6,200 bases of DNA from Gemmatimonadota bacterium (GTDB lineage: Bacteria > Gemmatimonadota > Gemmatimonadetes > Gemmatimonadales > GWC2-71-9). The notes beneath the pieces were generated by a model that worked only from the letters and a program-made list of their open reading frames with translations, ran no database searches and was not told the origin of the DNA. Positions within the stretch are counted from its first letter, which is position 1; every line of letters begins with the position of its first letter. Of the stretch, positions 1 to 5,193 are shown piece after piece. The translations under genes and the position numbers were made by a program. Location of the stretch: NCBI GenBank assembly GCA_029862935.1, contig JAOTWK010000220.1, positions 1 to 6,200 on the forward strand, given 5' to 3'.

Positions 1-612
1 TGTCGCCTTCTCCCGACCGATCGTGGTGTCCGGGCCATGGCCTGGGTACACAATCGTCTCGTCGGGCAGGGTCATCAATTGGGTGCGAATACTGGACAGC
101 AGCGTTGCGGTGTCGCCACCTGGCAAGTCCGTCCGTCCGATCGACCCCGCGAACAGCGCATCGCCGGCAAACACCATTCCGTGTCCGACGAACGCCACGC
201 CACCGGGGCTATGCCCCGGAACATGGCGCACTTCAAACCGCAATCCGCCCACGCTCATGGTATCGCCTCGGGCGATCTCGTGGTCCGGCACCGGAGGTCG
301 CTCCGCCTGCACACCCAACCAGGCACCCTGCTGCGCAACGTTGTCATACAGGCGGCGGTCAGCGGGGTGCAGATGCACCGGCACGCCCGTCCGCTCGACG
401 ACCGTTCCCACACCCAACACGTGGTCGAGGTGGGCATGCGTGAGCCACACGGCTTCGAGGGTCAGATCTTCCGTCTCGAGCCGCCGCAGGAAGAGCTCCG
501 CCTCTTCTCCAGGGTCGATGAGCACGGCACCCTGCGTGTCGGCGTCAGCCAGCAGGTAGCAGTTCTCCTGGTAGACGCCGTTCGTCAGGCAGATGACCCT
601 AGGATGAGCCAA
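1..612 (-). CDS. MBL-fold metallo-hydrolase, glyoxalase II-like (3' end cut by window edge)
   Basis: A metallo-beta-lactamase-fold hydrolase of the glyoxalase II/YcbL/persulfide dioxygenase-like group, probably cytoplasmic and binding two metal ions. 204 residues are visible. The metal ligands are present in order: THAHLDH at 58-64, PGHSPG with His134, GDALF with Asp151, and PGHGPDT with His192. The GRTDLPGGD stretch at 159-167 is also typical. Only a short C-terminal tail should be missing beyond position 1. I place the start at TTG 612, which gives an N-terminus (MAHPRVICLTNG) running straight into the first beta strand. No in-frame ATG or GTG lies nearby, and an AGGAGG sits about 12 nt upstream. 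The start lies inside the end of trxB (14-nt overlap), so translation is probably coupled. The exact substrate (hydroxyacylglutathione, another thioester or a persulfide) cannot be told from sequence. Pairing with thioredoxin reductase and a peroxiredoxin suggests thiol or sulfur metabolism, which is inference. Confidence 0.9.
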   Translation of the reverse strand, partial: MAHPRVICLTNGVYQENCYLLADADTQGAVLIDPGEEAELFLRRLETEDLTLEAVWLTHAHLDHVLGVGTVVERTGVPVHLHPADRRLYDNVAQQGAWLGVQAERPPVPDHEIARGDTMSVGGLRFEVRHVPGHSPGGVAFVGHGMVFAGDALFAGSIGRTDLPGGDTATLLSSIRTQLMTLPDETIVYPGHGPDTTIGREKAT

Positions 613-1588
613 CGCCGGCCGGCGCCTCCTGCGCCTGATCTCGCCGCTCGGTGAGGTACTTCTCCACCGCCATCGCCGCCGTTGTGGCATCGCCCACGGC
701 CGTCGTGATCTGCCGCACGAGCTGCACGCGCAAGTCACCGGCCGCAAACAGCCCTTGGATCGACGTCATCATGTTGGAATCGGTGATGATGTACCCGCTT
801 GCATCGTGGTCGAAGTGTCCTTTGATCAGCCCCGAGTTCGGGGTAAACCCAATGAAGATGAACACGCCGCCGACCGCGAGCGTCGACTGGTCACCAGAGA
901 CCGTGTCTTTGAGCCGCAGCTGTGTGACGCCACGGTCGGTTCCGTCGATCACGTCGACGACCTTGTTCCACACGACCTCGATCTTCGGGTTCTTGAACGC
1001 ACGCCGCTGAATGATCGGCGACGCACGCAGCTCGTCCCGACGGTGAATGATGTAGACCTTCTCGGCGTACCGCGTGAGGTAATCGGCTTCCTCGACGGCG
1101 GCGTCGCCACCGCCGATAACGGCCAATACCTCTCCCTTGAAGAAGGCGCCATCGCACACGGCACAATACGACACCCCCTTCCCCGCATACTCCTGCTCGC
1201 CGGGGACATTGAGCTTCCGCGGTGTGCCGCCCGCCGTGAGGATCACGGCCGGTGCGCGGTACGTCTTGCCAAGCTGCGTCTGCACGTCAAAATCACCGTC
1301 GCTCCGCTTCACGATCGACTCGACCGTGTCCATCAGGATCTGTGCGCCAAACTTCTTGGCGTGCTCGGTCATGAGCCTTGCGAGTTCGGGTCCCTTGACG
1401 CTCTCGAACCCGATGTAGTCCTCAATGGCGTCGGTATTCAACAACTCGCCGCCGGGCATGCCCCGTTCGATCACGAGCGTGTTCAGCATCCCGCGACCGG
1501 CATACATGCCCGCGCAGAGCCCCGCGGGCCCCGCGCCGACGATGATGACGTCGTACGATTGGTGATCGCTGGTTTCCTGCTTCTTCAC
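599..1588 (-). CDS. trxB: Thioredoxin reductase (NADPH, FAD-dependent)
   Basis: A low-molecular-weight thioredoxin reductase that passes electrons from NADPH through FAD and a redox disulfide to thioredoxin in the cytosol. Its 329 residues match the family length. Features in order: the FAD-binding GAGPAG at 18-23; the redox-active CAVC at 142-145 followed by DGAFF; the NADPH-binding GGGDAAVEEA at 159-168; HRRDELR at 182-188, whose arginines fit recognition of the NADP 2'-phosphate; and the C-terminal FAD motif FAAGD at 281-285 followed by RQITTAVGDA. The start is GTG at 1588 with a GAGG Shine-Dalgarno-like stretch just upstream; the stop is TAG. A gap of 96 nt separates it from the peroxiredoxin upstream, and its last 14 nt overlap the hydrolase gene. 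It is the obvious electron donor, through thioredoxin, for the neighbouring peroxiredoxin. That gap is open in the same frame as both genes, but the GTG start places the N-terminus normally for the family. Confidence 0.97.
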   Translation of the reverse strand: MKKQETSDHQSYDVIIVGAGPAGLCAGMYAGRGMLNTLVIERGMPGGELLNTDAIEDYIGFESVKGPELARLMTEHAKKFGAQILMDTVESIVKRSDGDFDVQTQLGKTYRAPAVILTAGGTPRKLNVPGEQEYAGKGVSYCAVCDGAFFKGEVLAVIGGGDAAVEEADYLTRYAEKVYIIHRRDELRASPIIQRRAFKNPKIEVVWNKVVDVIDGTDRGVTQLRLKDTVSGDQSTLAVGGVFIFIGFTPNSGLIKGHFDHDASGYIITDSNMMTSIQGLFAAGDLRVQLVRQITTAVGDATTAAMAVEKYLTERRDQAQEAPAGVGSS

Positions 1589-1684
1589 GGCTTCCTCAAT
1601 CTGTTGTCGTCCTCTTGTCGTCGTCGGTGGATCCAGCCCTTGCCATTTCTCAACAACACAGAAGGTCCGCCCGACGTTCCCGGT
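1589..1684 (-). other. Peroxiredoxin-trxB intergenic spacer
   Basis: A 96-nt spacer between the peroxiredoxin stop and the trxB GTG. I see no T-tract terminator or clear promoter, so the two genes are probably co-transcribed. It has no further stop in the frame shared by both genes, so read-through of the terminal TGA would give a peroxiredoxin-TrxB fusion. The spacer residues resemble no domain I recognise. Confidence 0.5.
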
Positions 1685-2131
1685 TCAGGTCCCGAGTACC
1701 TTGAGGTTCTCGTCCGTCCCGGGCATTCCGCGTGCCGCATACACGACCGTCCCGTCCCGGTCCACCAATACAACGGTGCGTTGAATCTTCTTCCCGTCTT
1801 CTTTCAGTGCCCCATAGGCGGCAATTGCCGTGCGGTCTGGATCACTGAGGAGCGGAAACGGCAACTTGAGCTTTTGGGCGTAGCGGCTGTGGCTTTCTGA
1901 GCTGGCAAAATTCACACCCAGCGGCTGCACGTCAGCTTTCTTGTATTTAGCAATCTCATCGCGCACGGCGGAGAGTTGCCGGTTTCAGCCAGGAGTGTTG
2001 TTCCCGGGATAGAACACCAGGAACGCTCGAGAGTTCTCGAGCACCTCTGCCAGTCGATAGCGACGGCCGTCCGACGCGTCGAGTTCGAAGTCGGGAGCCG
2101 TCGCGCCGACCTCGATCATGTCTTTCATCAT
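1685..2131 (-). CDS. bcp: BCP/PrxQ-type peroxiredoxin, predicted selenoprotein with in-frame TGA at Sec49
   Basis: Predicted thiol/selenol peroxidase of the AhpC/TSA superfamily, bacterioferritin-comigratory-protein type, 148 residues. The N-terminus reads VGATAPDFELDASDG (8-22) and the active-site strand FLVFYPGNNTPG (37-48). An in-frame TGA at 1987-1985 follows, where the family has its peroxidatic Cys in the PxxxTxxC pattern. The frame then continues with NRQLSAVRDE, GVNFASSESHSRYA (72-85), FPLLSDPD (92-99) and RTVVLVDRDG (118-127, Arg118 being the usual active-site arginine), ending at a second TGA. The BCP resolving-Cys position (+5) is Ser54, and no cysteine exists anywhere, so Sec49 would be the only redox centre. 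ATG 2131 overlaps the PHP stop (ATGA); ATG 2128 lies 7 nt from GGAGG and is equally possible. Known family facts: selenocysteine forms of peroxiredoxin exist in bacteria. Inference: TGA is read as Sec with the hairpin just downstream. Alternatives are a Cys-to-stop mutation or a sequencing error. Confidence 0.88.
1949..1980 (-). promoter_or_regulatory. Candidate bacterial SECIS hairpin after the in-frame UGA
   Basis: Counting the U of UGA as 1, the mRNA can pair GCAA (9-12) with UUGC (35-38), UCUC (14-17) with GAGA (31-34), and CGC (18-20) with GCG (26-28). This leaves a bulged C13, a bulged AU at 29-30 and the five-base apical loop CGUGC (21-25; plus-strand 1963-1967). A G-U pair can extend the base. 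There are 17 nt between UGA and loop, and a G in the second loop position. Both fit the published bacterial SECIS consensus (loop 16-37 nt after UGA, a G within the first two loop bases). The hairpin lies wholly within codons of the peroxiredoxin, as bacterial SECIS elements do. It was folded by hand and no energy was computed. Confidence 0.7.
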
Positions 2132-2970
2132 CCAACCTCCAACTCTGTCATGCGCGCGGCATGAGCCTCATCTAAGATACGTACCCATTCTTCTGGCACA
2201 CCCACACTCCCGAGCGGCGCCCGATCCGCTTCTTCCATTGGACCGTGCCAATCGGATCCGCCAGTCTTGAGGAGTGACAGTTCCACCGCCATGGTCTCAA
2301 TCCGGCGTCTCGTGAGCTCGTCGTGCGCCGGATGCAAGACCTCCACGCCGTCCAGACCCTGGAACTTGAGACGCTCGAGTCCCGCAGGCGTTGCGCGAAC
2401 CCCAAGGTGCGCCGCCGACGACACGCCGCCGCCCGCGCGAATCACCGACGTAACTTCCTCGACGCTCGGGAGATCTTTCGGCACGAATGCGGCCCGCCCG
2501 TAGCCGATGTAGCGCACGAAGGCATCCTGAATGTTGCCCACATGACCGCGCCGCTTGAGGGCTCGCGCCACGTGCGGGCGTCCCACGGCATCGCCGTGAG
2601 ACTCCGCCAGCACGTCGTCGATGGTCAACGTCCTGCCAATCTTTCGCAGCCGATCCACGATTCTCGTTGCGCGCTTCAGGCGCCCAACGCGCTGCGCGTC
2701 GAGAAAGCTCGCCAGTCTCTCGTCGTCGGGGTTCAGGAAATATCCCAAGAGGTGCATCTCACCCCAGGGCACGTCTACGCTGAACTCGCATCCTGGAATG
2801 ACCCGGATCCCGCTCGCCGCGCTGGCCTCGACCGCGGCGGCAACGCCAGAGAGAGTGTCGTGATCCGTCAGGGCAAGGATGGTGACGCCCGCCGTCGCAG
2901 CGTGCCGCACGACGTCAGCAGGCGCGAACTCCCCGTCCGACGCCGTCGAGTGCACGTGCAGATCGATCAC
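2128..2970 (-). CDS. PHP-domain phosphoesterase (TrpH/YciV-like)
   Basis: A 280-residue metal-dependent phosphoesterase of the PHP superfamily, similar in outline to E. coli YciV/RNase AM and to 3',5'-nucleotide bisphosphate phosphatases. The metal-binding motifs appear in order: DLHVHSTASDG (3-13), LTDHDTLSG (34-42), GCEFS with Glu62, MHLLGYF with His73, GRPHVA with His133, AAHLG with His188, and GGSDWHG (237-243). Length fits the stand-alone family rather than a polymerase-attached PHP domain. I choose the GTG at 2970 because the first metal motif starts two codons later and it forms a GTGA overlap with the upstream stop. The longer ORF reaching 3090 would only add arginine-rich residues encoded over that gene in another frame. 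The stop (2130-2128) overlaps the peroxiredoxin ATG. The substrate, RNA 5' ends or small phosphorylated nucleotides, is inferred from the family only. Confidence 0.92.
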   Translation of the reverse strand: MIDLHVHSTASDGEFAPADVVRHAATAGVTILALTDHDTLSGVAAAVEASAASGIRVIPGCEFSVDVPWGEMHLLGYFLNPDDERLASFLDAQRVGRLKRATRIVDRLRKIGRTLTIDDVLAESHGDAVGRPHVARALKRRGHVGNIQDAFVRYIGYGRAAFVPKDLPSVEEVTSVIRAGGGVSSAAHLGVRATPAGLERLKFQGLDGVEVLHPAHDELTRRRIETMAVELSLLKTGGSDWHGPMEEADRAPLGSVGVPEEWVRILDEAHAARMTELEVG

Positions 2971-3254
2971 GAGTGGGACTGCGGGATGCGCTTGCCGTAG
3001 CGCATCTCCGGGCTGGTCGCGGCGGGCTGCGACTGACGGAAGAATTCGAGCAGCCGCGCGTCCGAGAGCTCGCGTAGCGCTACGTCCCACCGTCGAGTCG
3101 CCGTCGGCGAGAAGCGCGTGACGCGCCGCACGCGATTCAGGCTCGAGCCTGTCTCAAACACCAGCCCGAACTCGTCGCGCTCGTACACCGTCACACGTCC
3201 AGACGGGTACACGAACCATGGTTCCCCATCCACATCAATCGTCCGCCGCGCCAT
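2967..3254 (-). CDS. Conserved-looking small protein of unknown function (95 aa)
   Basis: A compact hydrophilic protein of 95 residues, starting at ATG 3254 two nucleotides after the E2 stop and ending in a GTGA overlap with the PHP phosphoesterase. This operon-style packing and the normal GC-rich codon use support a real gene. The N-terminal half looks like a small beta-sheet: TIDVDGEPWFVYPSGRVTVY at 5-24, followed by DEFGLVFETG at 27-36. An arginine-rich stretch (RVRRVTRFSP, 41-50) follows, then a probable helix, ELSDARLLEFFRQSQPA (62-78), and a polar tail. No signal peptide, membrane segment, cysteine or metal motif is present. I do not recognise the family. The same frame continues open upstream under E2, but that part is antisense-like filler and not the gene. 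Confidence 0.75.
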   Translation of the reverse strand: MARRTIDVDGEPWFVYPSGRVTVYERDEFGLVFETGSSLNRVRRVTRFSPTATRRWDVALRELSDARLLEFFRQSQPAATSPEMRYGKRIPQSHS

Positions 3255-3256
3255 CC

Positions 3257-4597
3257 TCAAACCGCTCCTTCCGGAAAGGCCTCCAGGTCCTGTTTCACAT
3301 CGGCCATGAACCGATCGGCGTCCGCGCCGTCCACCACACGATGGTCGTACGACATCCCCAGCATGCCTAAGGTGCGAATCGCAATCACGTCCTGCCCGTC
3401 GTCCATCGTGATCACCTTCGGTCGCTTCTCGATCGCGCCGATGCCCAGAATGGCGACCTGGGGCTGATTGATGATCGGGGCCCCGACAAACGAACCGAAC
3501 CCGCCGGGATTCGTAATCGTAAATGTCCCCTGCTGGACTTCGTCGGGATTGAGCCGCTTCGTTCTCGCGCGCTCGGCAAGATCTGCCGCGTTCTTTGCGA
3601 TGCCGAAGAGGGATAACTCGTCGGCGTGTTTGAGCACGGGAACGATCAGTCCCCAATCAAGCGCCACGGCGATACCGATGTTGACCGACTGGCGGTAAAT
3701 GATGCTGTCCCCGCTGACCGAGGCGTTGACCACCCGGTGCTTGCGCAGGTTGTCGGCGATCACCTTGATCACGAACGTCAGGTACGTCGGATTCGCCCCG
3801 CGTTCCCGATACTGCGCCTTGATCGAGGCCCGCAGGCGACTGATACGCGTGAAATCGACCTCGTAGAAGCTCGTCACGTGCGCGGACACGCGACGCGAGA
3901 TCACCATGTGATCCGCCGTGAGCTTGCGAATCCTGCTCATTGGCTCGACGACATCGCCTGGCCACGCCTCGACCGTCGGATGCGCCAGCTCGCCCGAGGG
4001 CGGGACTGCGGCCGGCCGTGGCGCGGCAGCCGGCGCCGCGCGATGCGCGCCCGACTCGATGAAGGCCAGGAGGTCCTTCTTGGTCACGCGACCGGCGTGC
4101 CCCGTTCCGTCGATCCGGCTGATATCGACCCCATGCTCGGCCGCAATCCGCCGCACCAGCGGTGTCGAACGATGGCGCAACAGATCGTCGGCGGAATCGG
4201 AGGGAGACGGGGCAGAGGGGGCCGCGGGGGCACGAGGGGCGCTTGAAGCGGCAGTAGGGGCAGGGGCGGCAGGAGCGGAGGGCACCTCTCTCGCCACATC
4301 CCCTGCCACATCTGCCGCGTCCTTTTCTGCCGCTCCTGCCGCTGCATGCACGGCCGCCTCCGTCTCCAACACCGCCACTACCGTTTGCACCGCGACAGTC
4401 TCCCCCTCCGGGACTTTGATCTCCGCGAGTACACCTGCTGCCGGCGACGGAATCTCGGCATCGACCTTGTCTGTCGAGATTTCGAGGATCGCCTCGTCGC
4501 GCTTCACCTCGTCCCCGACCTTCTTGAGCCAGCGCGAGACGGTGCCCTCGACAATGGACTCGCCCATCTGCGGCATGATCACGTCAACTCGAGACAT
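3257..4597 (-). CDS. 2-oxoacid dehydrogenase E2, dihydrolipoyl acyltransferase
   Basis: The 446-residue core acyltransferase of a pyruvate or branched-chain 2-oxoacid dehydrogenase complex. It moves the acyl group from E1 to CoA through a swinging lipoyl arm. One N-terminal lipoyl domain (about 1-80) carries the lipoylation site TDKVDAEI with Lys44. An Ala/Pro-rich linker (about 82-135) follows, then a peripheral subunit-binding domain (about 144-181, STPLVRRIAAEHGVDISRI...). A second short linker and the catalytic domain (about 215-440) complete it. The active-site DHRVVDG is at 418-424 (His419, Asp423), and the TNPGGFGS motif at 362-369 is also present. The start is ATG 4597 with GGGAGAG a few bases upstream. 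E1 beta is encoded upstream on the same strand, 535 nt away, an unusually large gap holding an antisense ORF. Substrate class (pyruvate versus branched-chain) cannot be settled; the single lipoyl domain and paired E1 alpha/beta-type partner fit either. Confidence 0.95.
   Translation of the reverse strand: MSRVDVIMPQMGESIVEGTVSRWLKKVGDEVKRDEAILEISTDKVDAEIPSPAAGVLAEIKVPEGETVAVQTVVAVLETEAAVHAAAGAAEKDAADVAGDVAREVPSAPAAPAPTAASSAPRAPAAPSAPSPSDSADDLLRHRSTPLVRRIAAEHGVDISRIDGTGHAGRVTKKDLLAFIESGAHRAAPAAAPRPAAVPPSGELAHPTVEAWPGDVVEPMSRIRKLTADHMVISRRVSAHVTSFYEVDFTRISRLRASIKAQYRERGANPTYLTFVIKVIADNLRKHRVVNASVSGDSIIYRQSVNIGIAVALDWGLIVPVLKHADELSLFGIAKNAADLAERARTKRLNPDEVQQGTFTITNPGGFGSFVGAPIINQPQVAILGIGAIEKRPKVITMDDGQDVIAIRTLGMLGMSYDHRVVDGADADRFMADVKQDLEAFPEGAV
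4209..4239 (+). other. Potential G-quadruplex motif in the template strand of E2
   Basis: Four guanine runs of 4, 5, 5 and 4 bases are separated by spacers of 4, 4 and 5 bases on the plus strand, the template strand for E2. It falls within the Ala/Pro-rich linker and arises from CCC/GCC-type codons. It meets the usual four-run quadruplex pattern, but whether it folds or matters is unknown. Confidence 0.4.
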
Positions 4598-4701
4598 CCG
4601 AACTCTCCCACAGTGCTTCCCCGGCTTTCACCGGAGATTTCGGTCATTGCAGCGTCTTTTCGGGTACGCACGGCGTGCCGATCGGTCGCATTCTACGATC
4701 C
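4598..4701. other. Intergenic region between E2 and the divergent Y1-like ORF
   Basis: About 100 nt separate the divergently oriented E2 and Y1-like starts, so any promoters for both would sit here. I see small palindromes (CCGATCGG at 4678-4685; CCGG repeats near 4622-4635) but no convincing -35/-10 pair or T-tract terminator. Whether E2 has its own promoter or relies on read-through from E1 beta cannot be decided. Confidence 0.4.
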
Positions 4702-5193
4702 ATGAGACCGCATGCAGCCAGAGCGTCGGCGGTGAAGTGGTACCACATCATCTGGGCGACCTACCGCCGCCGCCGCGTGTTTAAGATACCTGCGCTCAGA
4801 CGATTCTGCGAGCAGTCGATTCAACTCAGGTGCGCCCATACGGACTGGCGCGTCGAGTGTGCTGCTGTCAGCGCTGACCGAGTACGGTTGCTGGTCTGCG
4901 CATCCGCACGAGTTCCGCGTCACGTGCTGTTGCAAGCCCTGAAGCGGTCAGTCGCGCTAGCAGTGCGCGATACCGGAGCCATTCGGCTCCCACGCAGGGC
5001 ATGGGACGACGGAGCGTGGTGTGCCACCGTGAGCAGTGGTGCAAGCATCGCGGTCGTCCGGCGCCACCTCACAGGTGTGTCGGCGGGAGGTGCGGTGAAC
5101 GACCGGGAGAATCCGCGCGTGCCGCCCGCTCTTCAGTACGAGAGGAGCGACCGGGCAGCTGCAATGATGTCCGGCGTCTGGGGAAGCACGTAG
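4702..5193 (+). CDS. Degenerate Y1/IS200-type transposase-like protein
   Basis: A 163-residue plus-strand ORF between E1 beta and E2, resembling the Y1 (REP-associated/IS200-like) transposase fold. The usual opening YHxxWxTYRRRxVF is seen as WYHIIWATYRRRRVF (13-27). The region that normally reads as a DHVHLLV-type HUH motif is ADRVRLLV (58-65), with Arg60 and Arg62 in place of both histidines. ALKRSVALAVR (79-89) matches the LKxxxxxxLR helix, and near the end VVRRHL (118-123) has His122 where the family tends to have the catalytic Tyr. The fold outline thus survives without visible catalytic residues: a decayed transposase or a domesticated nucleic-acid-binding protein. Starts at GTG 4675 or GTG 4732 are equally in frame and no start has a strong ribosome site. 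Its last 61 nt run antisense into the E1 beta 3' end, and that tail is probably non-homologous. Family assignment is by eye. Confidence 0.6.
   Translation: MRPHAARASAVKWYHIIWATYRRRRVFKIPALRRFCEQSIQLRCAHTDWRVECAAVSADRVRLLVCASARVPRHVLLQALKRSVALAVRDTGAIRLPRRAWDDGAWCATVSSGASIAVVRRHLTGVSAGGAVNDRENPRVPPALQYERSDRAAAMMSGVWGST

Noticed and set aside
755..1900. Long plus-strand ORF opposite trxB and the peroxiredoxin
   Set aside because: It is an antisense shadow in GC-rich DNA; it crosses two well-supported genes and shows no recognisable motif.
1685..1966. Peroxiredoxin starting at GTG 1966 as a short stand-alone gene
   Set aside because: It would lack the N-terminal half of the fold and the catalytic site, while the same frame upstream of the TGA encodes exactly the missing part with a good start and ribosome site.
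1685..2131. Simple pseudogene from a nonsense mutation
   Set aside because: Cannot be excluded, but the stop is at the one position where Sec replaces Cys, a SECIS-like hairpin follows, and there is no other lesion.
2128..3090. PHP phosphoesterase with a 40-residue N-terminal extension
   Set aside because: The extension overlaps the upstream 95-aa gene and carries no motif; GTG 2970 gives the normal N-terminus and a GTGA junction.
2967..3656. A 229-aa version of the small protein extending under E2
   Set aside because: The added part is in a shadow frame of the E2 catalytic domain and looks low-complexity; ATG 3254 right after the E2 stop is far more likely.
3918..4784. Long plus-strand Ala/Ser-rich ORF opposite the E2 linker
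   Set aside because: Its composition is the mirror of the Ala/Pro linker codons and it has no domain.
5060..5100. Small hairpin near CACCTCACAGGTG as an E1 beta terminator
   Set aside because: The stem is five base pairs and no U-tract follows on the relevant strand.
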